The notes: generated from the letters alone by a model not told the origin. A stretch of DNA of 64,000 bases from Clostridia bacterium (GCA_017503325.1 JAFVTI010000008.1:1-64000); one strand, 5' to 3'; positions 16,500-25,298 are shown, counted from the first letter of the stretch. A program made the numbers and translations.

Positions 16500-17044
16500 T
16501 AGTCCGTGATCAATCCTAAGCCCTCGATCAGCGTCTCGTAGCTGATCATACCTGACTTGATCGAAACCACGTCACCGTTCGCATCAATAAACACGGTGGT
16601 GGGATAGCCGGTGACGCGATATGCGTAGGTCGCCTCGCTGAGCACGTCAAAGTAAATATCAAAATCATAGCCCTCGGATGCCACGTAGGCCTTGGCCTTA
16701 TCCACCGTTTCGTAAACGCCGTCCGTGACGTTGATCATCAGAAACTCCACGTCGGGATATTCGGCATACGCGCGGTTAAAATCGGGCATTTCCATGACGC
16801 AATAGCCGCACCATGTCGCCCAGAAATTAAGCACCACGGGCTTGCCTGAAAAGTCGGTCAGCTCCACGCGCTTTCCTGCCTCATCAAGCACGACGAAATT
16901 GGGCGCATTGCCCTTCTTGCTTTGCTCGGTGGTCTGCTCCGAAGCAGACTCTTGCGGCTGCTCGGGCTCTTGCTTATTGCAGGATACCAATGTCAGCACC
17001 AGCAAAAGCGCAAGTGCAAGCACAATCAGATTTGTATATTTCAT
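16499..17044 (-). CDS. TlpA/ResA-like thioredoxin lipoprotein
   Basis: 181 residues. Lipoprotein signal with lipobox LVSC near residue 22, a Gln/Glu-rich linker, then a thioredoxin fold with active site WCGYC (about 83-87) and the cis-Pro GYPTTVF. Predicted extracytoplasmic thiol-disulfide oxidoreductase anchored to the outer face of the membrane. ATG at 17044 follows GGAG and gives a normal signal peptide; the longer reading is cut by its own promoter. Promoter TTTACA (17095-17100), 17 bp, TACAAT (17072-17077). Confidence 0.88.
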   Translation of the reverse strand: MKYTNLIVLALALLLVLTLVSCNKQEPEQPQESASEQTTEQSKKGNAPNFVVLDEAGKRVELTDFSGKPVVLNFWATWCGYCVMEMPDFNRAYAEYPDVEFLMINVTDGVYETVDKAKAYVASEGYDFDIYFDVLSEATYAYRVTGYPTTVFIDANGDVVSIKSGMISYETLIEGLGLITD

Positions 17045-17071
17045 AGGAATTCTCCAATCTTCTTTTTTTAC

Positions 17072-17100
17072 ATTGTAACACAACAAAGAGAAATTGTAAA
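17072..17100 (-). promoter_or_regulatory. promoter of the TlpA-like gene
   Basis: Minus-strand TTTACA and TACAAT with a 17 bp spacer. Confidence 0.65.
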
Positions 17101-17120
17101 GTGAAAAATGCGGATATCTC

Positions 17121-17149
17121 TTGCAAAAAGTTCCAAGATGCGGTACAAT
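17121..17149 (+). promoter_or_regulatory. promoter of tmk
   Basis: TTGCAA (17121-17126), 17 bp, TACAAT (17144-17149). Transcription would start about 25 bases before the ATG, which rules out the upstream in-frame codons as start. Confidence 0.7.
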
Positions 17150-17178
17150 ATAGAAAATACGAAATTGGACGGTACGAT

Positions 17179-17796
17179 ATGTTTATTGTGTTTGAAGGAA
17201 TTGACGGCGCAGGCAAGACCACGCAAATTGAGCTTCTGGCAGACAAGCTGCGCGCTGCGGGACTTGATCCTTACGTGACGGCAGAGCCGACCGGTATGGA
17301 GACCGGGCGCGCCATTCGCCGCGTGCTCTCGGGTGCGCTGCCCAAGACCCCCACGCAGGTGGCGGCCATGTTCGTGCAGGACAGAATTGACCACAACGTG
17401 GACCCCGACCAGGGCATTGAAGGCAAGCTGGCTGCAGGCAGAGCCGTGATTTGCGACCGCTACTACTACTCTTCCCTTGCCTACCAGGGCTCGCTGACCG
17501 ATTTTGATTGGGTGATGGCTGCAAACTGCGATTGCCCCGAGATCCGCCGCCCCGACCTTTGCATCTTCCTGGATCTTTCCCCCGAGGAAAGCATGAAGCG
17601 CATCACCAAAGGCCGCACGCAGGTGGAAATCTACGAAAAGGCCGAGACGCTGACCAAGTTCCGCGCGCAGTACATGAACGTATTCCAAAAGCTGCAAGCG
17701 CGCGGCGAGCAGATCGAGATCATCGACGCATCAGGCAACATCGAGCAGACTGCCGAAGCGATTAACAAGGCGATTTTCAAGCATTTTGGGATATAA
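17179..17796 (+). CDS. tmk: thymidylate kinase
   Basis: 205 residues, normal length. It phosphorylates dTMP to dTDP in dNTP synthesis. P-loop FEGIDGAGKTT (5-15), DR pair of the LID region in CDRYYYSS (about 94-101), dTMP-binding EPTG (about 36-39) and TPTQVAAMF. ATG at 17179 gives the conserved MFIVFEGIDG N-terminus. The ribosome site is poor (GGACGG). Expressed alone. Confidence 0.95.
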   Translation: MFIVFEGIDGAGKTTQIELLADKLRAAGLDPYVTAEPTGMETGRAIRRVLSGALPKTPTQVAAMFVQDRIDHNVDPDQGIEGKLAAGRAVICDRYYYSSLAYQGSLTDFDWVMAANCDCPEIRRPDLCIFLDLSPEESMKRITKGRTQVEIYEKAETLTKFRAQYMNVFQKLQARGEQIEIIDASGNIEQTAEAINKAIFKHFGI

Positions 17797-17804
17797 TCAG
17801 TTGC

Positions 17805-17842
17805 CGCAGGCAGCCGGCGATCATTGATCGCCGGCTCCTGCG
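17805..17842. terminator. long hairpin after tmk
   Basis: CGCAGG plus AGCCGGCGATC pair with GATCGCCGGCT plus CCTGCG, one bulged C, loop ATT. Very stable but without a U-tract. Confidence 0.5.
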
Positions 17843-17863
17843 AAAACTATTCATAAAACAAAC

Positions 17864-17896
17864 AAGGACTGCATCCATGGATACAGTCCTTATTTT
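17864..17896. terminator. bidirectional hairpin between tmk and the XRE gene
   Basis: AAGGACTG and CAGTCCTT flank a short palindromic loop (ATCCATGGAT); TATTTTG follows on the plus strand and TGTTTGTTTT on the minus strand. Confidence 0.6.
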
Positions 17897-17944
17897 GTGC
17901 GGATTCTCCCGCGAATTTATCAGCCGATTCTCTGTCTTTTCCCT

Positions 17945-18400
17945 TTAATATGCAATCAAGTAATAAATGACGTAGATCCAGCCGAGCACGCCGTGCAATA
18001 TCGCCCAGCCGATCGATTGCCAGTTGACGTAGCTGATTACCGTTGCAAGGGCACACCCCAAGCCAAGTCCGCCAAAGGATACGCTCCAGTCTTTTCGGCT
18101 TGTCAGTTGATCAAGCTTTTTTTCGGTCTGCTCCAATTTGTATTGCAAAAATTGATATTTATCCTCATCCTGTTCGCCAAGACCGCTCAAAGCTTTCCCT
18201 TCAAGCAACTCGCGAACTGTCATGTCTAATTCCCGGCAAAGCTGCTCAACAACAGAATAATCCGGCATATTTCGGCCGTTTTCCCATTTGGAAACAGTTT
18301 TATTGGATACACCCAGTCGCTGCGCAAGCTGCTCCTGCGTCATATTCTTTTCTCTTCTCTTCTCGGCAATGAATCTGCCGGTTTCTTTTGGATTCATCAT
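17945..18400 (-). CDS. XRE-family regulator with C-terminal membrane segments
   Basis: 151 residues: an N-terminal helix-turn-helix (about 10-65, MTQEQLAQRLGVSNKTVSKWE), a coiled-coil-like linker (KYQFLQYKLEQTEKKLDQL) and two short hydrophobic segments at the C-terminus (about 108-122 and 130-150). This is a small membrane-tethered transcription regulator, as common in clostridia. Promoter TTGCAA (18444-18449), 17 bp, TAAACT (18421-18426). Its target is unknown. Confidence 0.8.
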   Translation of the reverse strand: MMNPKETGRFIAEKRREKNMTQEQLAQRLGVSNKTVSKWENGRNMPDYSVVEQLCRELDMTVRELLEGKALSGLGEQDEDKYQFLQYKLEQTEKKLDQLTSRKDWSVSFGGLGLGCALATVISYVNWQSIGWAILHGVLGWIYVIYYLIAY

Positions 18401-18641
18401 TCACCCCTCCTTTTATCCCCAGTTTATCACTCAAGCGGGTAAATTGCAATCCCTTACATGGAGAATTTCGGTAGAATTCTCAAATTCGGATCGCTCTTTT
18501 GCTGCGTGATCCAAAATGAGTTGTCTCAAAAGCGAGCGAACAATTCATAAATCAAGAAAATCCTCGCCTTTCGGCGAGGATTTTTTACATTTAATTCTGC
18601 ATTTTGCATTTTGCATTCTGCATTCTTGTCTTCCCGGGTGC
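18401..18641. other. intergenic stretch with terminator and short tandem repeat
   Basis: No gene. Contains the XRE promoter, a terminator at 18557-18586, and about 18597-18628 a run of TGCATTT/TGCATTC units similar to those at 47483-47556. Confidence 0.5.
18557..18586. terminator. terminator downstream of the HPr-like gene
   Basis: AAAATCCTCGCC and GGCGAGGATTTTTT pair around TTTC. T-runs on both strands. Confidence 0.7.
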
Positions 18642-18875
18642 TTAGTCGGTCACAAACTCGCTAAGCATGCTCTGCAGCTTTTCCACGTCCTCGTCTCTGT
18701 GTACGTGCACGGCAACGGGCTGACGCAGATCCAGGCTGAAAATGCCCAGAAGAGATCTACCGTCAACGATATATCTGCCGGATCCAAGGTCTACTGCACC
18801 GTCATAAGCAAGCAGCGTGTTGACCAGCTTGTATACGTCGTTGATCTCTTTCAAACGAATATTAAAGCTCTTCAT
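18642..18875 (-). CDS. HPr-like protein lacking the active-site histidine
   Basis: 77 residues with the HPr fold pattern, including VDGRSLLGIFSLDL (compare VNGKSILGVMSL around regulatory Ser46 of HPr) and a C-terminal helix DVEKLQSMLSEF. The segment where HPr carries His15 (GLHARPA) reads INDVYKLVNTL with no His, so it cannot act as a PTS phosphocarrier. The Ser46-equivalent is present, so a Crh-like regulatory role is possible, though Crh is only an analogy here. Promoter TTGCAT (18955-18960), 17 bp, TATAAT (18932-18937). Confidence 0.75.
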   Translation of the reverse strand: MKSFNIRLKEINDVYKLVNTLLAYDGAVDLGSGRYIVDGRSLLGIFSLDLRQPVAVHVHRDEDVEKLQSMLSEFVTD

Positions 18876-18931
18876 GCTCGTTTCCTCCTTGTGAAAAATG
18901 AATTTGTAATCGTCTTCCCGATTACGCCATC

Positions 18932-18960
18932 ATTATACTCTCAAATTTCGAAAAATGCAA
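18932..18960 (-). promoter_or_regulatory. promoter of the HPr-like gene
   Basis: Minus-strand TTGCAT, 17 bp, TATAAT. Confidence 0.65.
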
Positions 18961-19017
18961 GAGACAGACCGACGAAGTTCACAATCATGTCGTGAAATTT
19001 TTGTACATATTGCACAA

Positions 19018-19048
19018 TTTTGGGCTCGCTGCCTTGTGCAACGAGCCC
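19018..19048 (-). terminator. terminator of the folT operon
   Basis: GGGCTCG and CGAGCCC stem after the SIS gene; AAAATT follows on the minus strand. Confidence 0.6.
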
Positions 19049-19056
19049 TACAAACT

Positions 19057-19659
19057 TTAGCAGAAGAAATATTCCTCAACCTCGGCACATAGCCAATGGT
19101 ACATGGGCAGGTGGTATTCCTGCACGCGATAGGTGTCGATCGCGGGTGCGTGCAGCACCACGTCGCAAAGCTCATCCAGCGCACATTTGCGCTCTCCCGC
19201 CATGCCGATGACACGCACGCCCAGCGCCTTTGCCGCACGCGCGGCAGCCACGACGTTGGCAGAATTGCCCGAGGTGGAAATGCACCAGAGCAGGTCACCC
19301 GGCTTTGAAAGCGCCAGCGTCAGCTGCGCGTACACCGTCCCGGCGTCCACGTCGTTGCAGAATGCGGAAATGACCGCACCCTGCGAGGGCAGCGAGATGG
19401 CGGGCAGACCCATCTGCAAGCGTCCTGCAAGCTCCTCGCCCATGGCCGCGCGCAAATCTGCGGTCAGCTCCCTTTTGGATGTAAAGCCCTTGAGCAGCTC
19501 GCCTGCGATATGATCGCAATCGACTGCCGAGCCGCCGTTTCCGCAAAGCAGCAGCTTGCCGCCCTGCCTGTAAGTATCAATCAGCAGCTCCCGCGCCGTC
19601 TCCAACGCCGCTTTTTGCGATGCAAGCGCGGGATAATGCTCAAACAATTCTATCTTCAT
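19057..19659 (-). CDS. SIS-domain phosphosugar isomerase (GmhA-like)
   Basis: 200-residue sugar isomerase domain protein resembling sedoheptulose-7-phosphate isomerase: GNGGSAVDCDHIAGEL (about 40-55), STSGNSANVVAAA (about 128-140) and HWLCAEVEEYF at the C-terminus. GmhA makes the heptose-7-phosphate used for LPS or surface glycans, and in Gram-positives for ADP-heptose or S-layer sugars. It starts 10 bases after the ROK kinase stop with GAGGAGAGG. The neighbouring kinase could act on the same sugar, which is inference. Confidence 0.85.
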   Translation of the reverse strand: MKIELFEHYPALASQKAALETARELLIDTYRQGGKLLLCGNGGSAVDCDHIAGELLKGFTSKRELTADLRAAMGEELAGRLQMGLPAISLPSQGAVISAFCNDVDAGTVYAQLTLALSKPGDLLWCISTSGNSANVVAAARAAKALGVRVIGMAGERKCALDELCDVVLHAPAIDTYRVQEYHLPMYHWLCAEVEEYFFC

Positions 19660-19669
19660 AGTCCTCTCC

Positions 19670-20626
19670 TCACTTAGCCATCATGGCCACGCATAAAGCG
19701 GCCTTATCGCCCACAGATTCGGTCAGCGCGGCAGGCACGATCCGACAGACCGCCAACGCCCCCGGCAATGCCTCCTTAGCAAGCGTTTTTTCCATCGCCT
19801 CGCGCAGCAAATGACCGCTGCGCGCATAAATGCTGCCAAGCACGATGCACTCGGGATTGAGAATATCCACCAGCAAGGCAAGTCCGCGGCCAAGCATCTC
19901 TCCGCAAGCCGTCCAGACCGCGATGGCGACCTCGTCGCCCGTGTCGGCTGCCTCTGCTAATTTCTTGGCTGTAATGCTGCCGATCTCGTCCTCGCTTTTG
20001 CAAAATGCGCATTCCTTACCCTTGGACAGTGCATCCTTGGCATAGGCTGCGCCCAGCTGTGCAAGTCCACCGCCCGAGCAAAAGCCCTCAAACGAGCCTT
20101 TTTTATAGTATCCGACAGGGCCGTCCTCGGCCATGCGCACGTGTCCAACCTCGCCTGCGTTGTCGTTTGCACCCACGTACAGGCGTCCGTCCAGCACAAG
20201 TCCTGCGCCCATTCCCGTACCAAATGTCAGAAACACCATGTTTTTGGTGCCCTTTCCCGCTCCGAAGCGGTATTCGGCCAGCGCACAGGCATTTGCGTCG
20301 TTGCAAAGCGCGGCAGGAATCCCAAATCGCTCGGTCAGCATGCGCACAATAGGCACGTTGTCCCAGCCCGGCAGGTTGGGCGGCGATTGGATCAGCCCCG
20401 CACGTGAGTCCAAAGGCCCGCCGCAGCTGACGCCGATTGCCTTGATGGGTATTCCCTGCGACTCGGCCTGCGCGATCAGCTCTTCGGCCTCGGCAAAAAT
20501 GCGCGTAAGCGTGGTATCCTTATCGGTGGTTTCAAATCTGACCTTTTTTTGCACCTCGCCGCTCTCATCTCCAAGCACAAGCGCGCACTTGGTGCCGCCT
20601 ATATCAATTCCGAGATATCTCTCCAT
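19670..20626 (-). CDS. ROK-family sugar kinase
   Basis: 318 residues. ATP-binding DIGGTKCALVLGD (8-20), catalytic Asp in CNDANACALAE (about 109-119) and GTGMGAGLVLDG are present. The usual ROK zinc motif CxCGxxGCxE is replaced by a GEVGHVRMAEDGPVGYY region followed by a single FCSGGG, so the zinc site is probably lost. Predicted cytoplasmic hexose or N-acetylhexosamine kinase. It begins one base after the ABC-F stop. Substrate not determinable. Confidence 0.85.
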   Translation of the reverse strand: MERYLGIDIGGTKCALVLGDESGEVQKKVRFETTDKDTTLTRIFAEAEELIAQAESQGIPIKAIGVSCGGPLDSRAGLIQSPPNLPGWDNVPIVRMLTERFGIPAALCNDANACALAEYRFGAGKGTKNMVFLTFGTGMGAGLVLDGRLYVGANDNAGEVGHVRMAEDGPVGYYKKGSFEGFCSGGGLAQLGAAYAKDALSKGKECAFCKSEDEIGSITAKKLAEAADTGDEVAIAVWTACGEMLGRGLALLVDILNPECIVLGSIYARSGHLLREAMEKTLAKEALPGALAVCRIVPAALTESVGDKAALCVAMMAK

Positions 20627-20627
20627 A

Positions 20628-22571
20628 TCAGCCCTCTAATTCTTCAAGCTCCTCGTAATCAAGTAACAGCATCTCCTCGATTTCGCTCTTGCGTGCGTCC
20701 AGCGCGGCCACGCGCCCGTAATCGGTTGCGGCCTCGCCGTAAAGCGCCTCTTCAATCTCGGCAAGCTCAGCCTCCAACGCCTCGCACTCGGCATGCAGCT
20801 TTTCGATACGGCGCACTCTCTTGCGCTCGGCTGCCACGTCCTGCTTATTTTTGAGATACTGCTGCTTCGCACTGCTGACTTCGACTGCGGCGGCAGCCTC
20901 CTGCCCTACCTCAGCCTCGGCGCGACGCGCCTGCACGTATCGCTCATATTCGGTATATCCCTGCCCCGGCTGCTCCACGAAAAAGTCCAGCACGTCGCCC
21001 TTGAAGGGTGCACCGGGGGCAAGGCACAGCACGCGCGTTGCCAGCTTTTCAACAAGGTATCTGTCGTGCGATACGACTAAGATCGTGCCCTCAAATCCGT
21101 GCAGCGCGTTCTCCAGCGCCTCGCGCGAATCAATGTCCAAGTGGTTTGTCGGCTCGTCCAGAATCAGCAGATTCATTTCGGACAAAATCAGCTTGGCAAG
21201 CGTCAACCTCGCCCGCTCACCGCCCGACAGCACCGCCACGGGCTTGAACACGTCGTCCCCCACAAAGCGGAACAGGGCAAGCGCGTTACGAATCTCTGTC
21301 TCGGTCTTTTGCGGATACGCGTCCCACAGCTCGTCGATGACTGCGTTTTCTGGGTCAAGATTTTGGTTTTCCTGGTCGTAGTAGCCGACCTTGACGTTAT
21401 ATCCCGCCTCGATCTTGCCCGAAACGGGTGTCAGCTTGTCCAAAATCAGCTTGATCAGCGTGGATTTGCCGCAGCCGTTGGGGCCTACGACCATCATGCG
21501 GTCGTTTTTCTTGAGCGCGAACGAGACGTCCGAGAAGATCTCCTTTTGGCCAAAGCGCATACCGAGGCCCTTGACGGTCAGCACGTCGTTACCGCTTGGC
21601 AACGCGGCCGTAAAGCGCATGCGAATGGGCTTGGGCGCGCTTTCGGGCTTTGCGACGCGCTCGATCTTGGCAAGCAGCTTTTCACGCGCACGGATGGTGA
21701 CGTAATTGTGTGCCTGATTCCAGCGACGCTGCTGCTCGAGGAAGGCCTCCTGACGCGCGAACTCGCGCTGCTGCAGGTCGTATTTCTTTTGCTGCAGCGC
21801 TCTGTCCTGCTCACGCGTCTGCATGGTCTGCGAGTAGTTCCCTTTATACAGCTTGGCGTGGCAATTCTCCACCACCAAGGTTTTGTTTGTCACGCGGTCA
21901 AGGAAATAACGGTCGTGCGAGATGACCATCACGCACTTTTTATAAGAGATCAAAAAGCTCTCCAGCCAGGAAAGCGTTTCCATATCCAGATGGTTGGTCG
22001 GCTCGTCCAAAAGCAAAAGATCCGGCTCGGTGGCAAGCACCACGGCAAGCGCAAGACGCGTGCGCTGACCGCCGCTGAAGGTATCGATCTGCCGCTCGCC
22101 ATCCTCGCGGCTAAAGCCCAGCTTTTGCAGAATCGACGCACAGCGGCCTCGGAATTCCATGCCGCCGTCGCGGATAAAGCGTTCGTGTAGGCGGGTGTAT
22201 TCACTTGTCAGAATATCGTAATCGGGGCGAGAGGTATCCAGCAAGGCTGCCTCCAGCTCGGCAAGACGCGCCTCATCGGCAAGCAGCTGCGGAAAAGCAT
22301 GATACATCAGCGACAGTGCCGTACCATCGCCCTCGCGTTCAAACGCACCGTCCTGCGTCAGAATGCCCAAGGACTTATCCTTGGAGACGTATACCTTACC
22401 CTCGGTGGGCTCATATTCGCCCGTGATCATACGAAACAGCGAGGATTTGCCCGAGCCGTTGACGCCTATGATGCCCAGCTTATCGCTCTCGTCCAAGGAA
22501 AAGGAGATATGCTCTAATATGACGTCAGTACCAAAGGACAATCCGAGATCGTCCACACTCAGTATCGTCAT
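20628..22571 (-). CDS. ABC-F family ATPase
   Basis: 647-residue soluble protein with two ABC domains and no membrane part. Walker A GVNGSGKSS (first) and GPNGCGKST (second), signatures FSGGQ and LSGGE, Walker B LLLLDEPTNHLD and LLILDEPTNHLD, a basic inter-domain linker, and a long C-terminal coiled coil (RRAEAEVGQ to the end). Members act at the ribosome as translation factors or antibiotic-resistance proteins; this layout is closest to the Uup or YdiF type. ATG follows AAAGGAGG. Lies 24 bases after folT. Confidence 0.92.
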   Translation of the reverse strand: MTILSVDDLGLSFGTDVILEHISFSLDESDKLGIIGVNGSGKSSLFRMITGEYEPTEGKVYVSKDKSLGILTQDGAFEREGDGTALSLMYHAFPQLLADEARLAELEAALLDTSRPDYDILTSEYTRLHERFIRDGGMEFRGRCASILQKLGFSREDGERQIDTFSGGQRTRLALAVVLATEPDLLLLDEPTNHLDMETLSWLESFLISYKKCVMVISHDRYFLDRVTNKTLVVENCHAKLYKGNYSQTMQTREQDRALQQKKYDLQQREFARQEAFLEQQRRWNQAHNYVTIRAREKLLAKIERVAKPESAPKPIRMRFTAALPSGNDVLTVKGLGMRFGQKEIFSDVSFALKKNDRMMVVGPNGCGKSTLIKLILDKLTPVSGKIEAGYNVKVGYYDQENQNLDPENAVIDELWDAYPQKTETEIRNALALFRFVGDDVFKPVAVLSGGERARLTLAKLILSEMNLLILDEPTNHLDIDSREALENALHGFEGTILVVSHDRYLVEKLATRVLCLAPGAPFKGDVLDFFVEQPGQGYTEYERYVQARRAEAEVGQEAAAAVEVSSAKQQYLKNKQDVAAERKRVRRIEKLHAECEALEAELAEIEEALYGEAATDYGRVAALDARKSEIEEMLLLDYEELEELEG

Positions 22572-22595
22572 GATTCATACCTCCTTTGAAAACCA

Positions 22596-23363
22596 TTAGA
22601 AGAACTTGAAATTATGCGCTGCAATGAAATCCTTCAAGAACAGCCAATAGAACAGCACCAAAGCAAACGACGCAAGCGTGACAATGGCAACCAGCAGCCA
22701 ATGCTTGACGCGGAATTCGGGCTTTGCCTGATCCTTGGGCACCACGCCGACGCGGCGCAAAAGCGGGAACAGCGCCGAGATAAACAGCACGATAAACGCT
22801 GCTTCAAACGGGAACAGTAACAGATTTTTGCCGATACGCACGCCGTTGATAAACGCCGCCACGGTACCCTCGGCGCCCATGGCGTAATACTGCCACTTGA
22901 TAATGGCGGGATTGACAATCAAATTACATACCACGTTGACCGTCAGCTTGGAAAGCAGCACGCGGCTCACGGTAATCTTTCGTCTCCATAAAAACAGACC
23001 GAAAATAAACGAGGAAAGCATTTCCACAAGCATAAAGGGCGGGAAATAGGGCTGCCCCGCCATGGGGAACAGAATGCACCCAAGCGTATCGCTGATGGCA
23101 CCTGACAAAAAGCTGACCACGGGGCCGCAGACCATAGCGCCGATGGCATTGACGTAGCAATCCAGCGTGAAATTCAGTCCCGGCAACACCTGGATCTTAA
23201 AAATCGGCATTTTGACCAGCACGCGCAAGGCGATAAACAAGGCGGCAAACACCAGGATTTTGACATCCTTGAACTGCGCAGCGGCATCCAGCCAATACTG
23301 CTTACCGTAGCCCGTACCTGCGGGCAAAAGCTCGGGGGTTGATCTTCTTTTTTTGATACTCAT
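22596..23363 (-). CDS. folT: ECF transporter S component for folate
   Basis: 255-residue integral membrane protein with about six hydrophobic helices after a basic N-terminus (SIKKRRSTPELL). Features of the ECF S-component fold include GLNFTLDCYVNAIGAMVCGP and the long first helices. The folate assignment rests mainly on the tetrahydrofolate riboswitch directly upstream. It needs a shared EcfAA'T energising module encoded elsewhere. ATG at 23363 follows AAAGGAGG. First gene of the folT, ABC-F, ROK and SIS unit. Confidence 0.87.
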   Translation of the reverse strand: MSIKKRRSTPELLPAGTGYGKQYWLDAAAQFKDVKILVFAALFIALRVLVKMPIFKIQVLPGLNFTLDCYVNAIGAMVCGPVVSFLSGAISDTLGCILFPMAGQPYFPPFMLVEMLSSFIFGLFLWRRKITVSRVLLSKLTVNVVCNLIVNPAIIKWQYYAMGAEGTVAAFINGVRIGKNLLLFPFEAAFIVLFISALFPLLRRVGVVPKDQAKPEFRVKHWLLVAIVTLASFALVLFYWLFLKDFIAAHNFKFF

Positions 23364-23430
23364 AAAAAATCCTCCTTTCCTCACCCATATCGCAAGAAAA
23401 AGAGGCATAGCTTGCCGTATTCGTGCCATA

Positions 23431-23540
23431 TAAAGCGGGATGCAAAGGGTGAACCGCGGATAAGACTTGGCCTATTCCTTCGTCCTGCGGACAACTCCCC
23501 GTCCCGCAAGCACTTGACGCTCACCGATTTACTCTTAATA
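23431..23540 (-). promoter_or_regulatory. tetrahydrofolate riboswitch
   Basis: On the minus strand the leader of folT carries the THF aptamer pattern: GGTGAGCGTCAAGTG near its start, a hairpin with GGGACGG and TGTC, GACGAAGG, then CGCGGTTCACC and TTTGCATCCCGC, whose GGTGA/TCACC halves pair. This matches known folT-associated aptamers in order and spacing. The ribosome site is about 55 bases downstream with a weak GCAAG/CTTGC stem between, so translational control is more likely than termination. Confidence 0.85.
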
Positions 23541-23547
23541 TAGGAAT

Positions 23548-23576
23548 ATTATACCACCACGAATACGATTCGTCAA
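23548..23576 (-). promoter_or_regulatory. promoter of the folT operon
   Basis: TTGACG (23571-23576), 17 bp, TATAAT (23548-23553) on the minus strand, directly before the THF aptamer. Confidence 0.8.
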
Positions 23577-23616
23577 GAGGAAAGAGCGAATGAAAGGTGG
23601 AAAAAGCAAAATGTAC

Positions 23617-23754
23617 GTAGGGCGGGGGCTTCGCTCCCGCATCCATTCGGCAGAGGTTGGCTCGCACAAACGGCGCAACACAGGCGAGACGTCGAGGGCA
23701 CCATCCCCTGCAAAAGGTTGTTTACGCGGCTGCGGGAGCAAGCCCCCGTCCTAC
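23617..23754. repeat. MITE-like element with 25-bp inverted ends
   Basis: The left end GTAGGGCGGGGGCTTCGCTC and the right end (GCGGGAGCAAGCCCCC, then CCTAC) are near-perfect inverted copies about 25 bp long around some 90 bp of non-coding sequence. The right-end sequence recurs alone at 47506-47528. No coding capacity. Confidence 0.6.
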
Positions 23755-23786
23755 ACACTTCGCATTACACATTTTCAAAAAATCTC

Positions 23787-23815
23787 TTGCGTGCGGTGTC
23801 GTTTTATGATATACT
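23787..23815 (+). promoter_or_regulatory. promoter of the MBOAT operon
   Basis: TTGCGT (23787-23792), 17 bp, TATACT (23810-23815), 43 bases before the ATG. Confidence 0.65.
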
Positions 23816-23858
23816 TTAGTTTGGAAGAATATCTACACTTTACATATAAGGGGCTTTC

Positions 23859-25298
23859 ATGGTTTTCTCAAGTCTGTTTTTTATATTTGCGTTTTTGGTG
23901 ATCTGCTACACACTGTACGCCGCTGCGCGCGGCATTCGTGCGCGCAATATCATCCTGCTGGTCTCCTCCCTGATCTTTTACGCATGGGGAGGCCCTGCCT
24001 TTGTGCTGCTTCTGTGTCTGGAGACCCTATTCTGCTATATCAGCGCCCTGATCATCGACCGCATCGGCCCGCGCTCCCGCCGCGCCCGCGCGACTGCCTG
24101 GATCTGCGCAGGTTTCTGCCTTGCTTTGCTGATCATTTTCAAATACACCGGCTTTTTCCTTGGCAACCTGCAGCTCTTGACGGGCCTTCCCAAGATCATT
24201 CCCGCCATTACCCTGCCCATTGGCATCTCGTTCTATACCTTCCAGCTGCTCTCCTACGTCATTGACGTTTACCGCGGTGAGGTCGAGGCGCAAAAGCGCT
24301 ATACAAATCTGCTGCTTTACGCGTCCTTGTTCCACCAATGCATTGCGGGTCCCATCGTACGCTACGCCGACGTGGCACGCGAGATCGAGCAGCGCAGCGT
24401 AACCTGGGACGACGCCGCTCGCGGTGTTTCCCGCTTTGCAATAGGCCTTGCCAAAAAGGCGCTGCTTGCCAACGGCTGCGCCATGATTGCGGACACTCTG
24501 CTCCCTTCTGCATCCACGACCGACCTCTTGGGTCTTTCCGCCGTTTCTTTGCTGCTTGGCGGACTTTGCTACATGCTGCAGATTTACCTTGATTTCTCGG
24601 CCTACTCGGACATGGCCATCGGCATGGGCCTGATGGTAGGCTTCCACTACAAGGAAAACTTCAACTACCCCTACGCCGCCTCGTCGGTCACCGACTTCTG
24701 GCGTCGCTGGCACATCTCGCTCTCTACCTTTTTCCGCGATTACGTGTACATCCCCTTGGGCGGCAACCGCGTAAAGGTCTCTCGCCACATTCTCAATATG
24801 CTGATCGTGTGGGGCCTGACCGGCTTCTGGCACGGTGCTTCCTGGAACTTTATTTTGTGGGGGCTTTACTATTTTGTCTGGCTTGTCGTCGAAAAATACG
24901 CGCTGCACATCGGCAAGAACGCGCCCCTGTGGGGCAAGATACTGGCGCGCATCTGGGTGCTGCCCGTCGTGTATTTCGGCTGGCTCTTGTTCCGCTTTGA
25001 CGACCTTTCCCTTTTGTTTGACACCCTGCGCGGCTTTGTCTTGGCAAACGGCAACCAATTCTTTGACCTGACCGCGCAAACGCAGCTGAGCGGCAACTGC
25101 TTCTTCCTCGCTCTTTGCATTCTCGCTTGCTTCCCCATCGCTCCTGCGCTCGGCAAGCTGCGAGAAGCCAAACGAATCCCGCCCCTCTACTACGCGGCCA
25201 ACGCGATCGCCGCCGTCATTCCCGCAATCCTTGTCGTGCTCTCGGCACTTGCCCTGATCGGCGACAGCTACAATCCCTTTTTGTATTTCCGCTTCTGA
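23859..25298 (+). CDS. MBOAT O-acyltransferase (AlgI/DltB-like)
   Basis: 479-residue polytopic membrane protein. MBOAT signature region VTDFWRRWHISLSTFFRDYV (about 279-298), then GLTGFWHGASWNFILWG with the catalytic His (about 326). It moves an acyl group, usually acetyl, across the membrane for transfer to an extracellular polymer. The next gene encodes a DHHW protein, the standard partner, which supports O-acetylation of a surface polysaccharide. ATG follows AAGGGG. Confidence 0.92.
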   Translation: MVFSSLFFIFAFLVICYTLYAAARGIRARNIILLVSSLIFYAWGGPAFVLLLCLETLFCYISALIIDRIGPRSRRARATAWICAGFCLALLIIFKYTGFFLGNLQLLTGLPKIIPAITLPIGISFYTFQLLSYVIDVYRGEVEAQKRYTNLLLYASLFHQCIAGPIVRYADVAREIEQRSVTWDDAARGVSRFAIGLAKKALLANGCAMIADTLLPSASTTDLLGLSAVSLLLGGLCYMLQIYLDFSAYSDMAIGMGLMVGFHYKENFNYPYAASSVTDFWRRWHISLSTFFRDYVYIPLGGNRVKVSRHILNMLIVWGLTGFWHGASWNFILWGLYYFVWLVVEKYALHIGKNAPLWGKILARIWVLPVVYFGWLLFRFDDLSLLFDTLRGFVLANGNQFFDLTAQTQLSGNCFFLALCILACFPIAPALGKLREAKRIPPLYYAANAIAAVIPAILVVLSALALIGDSYNPFLYFRF

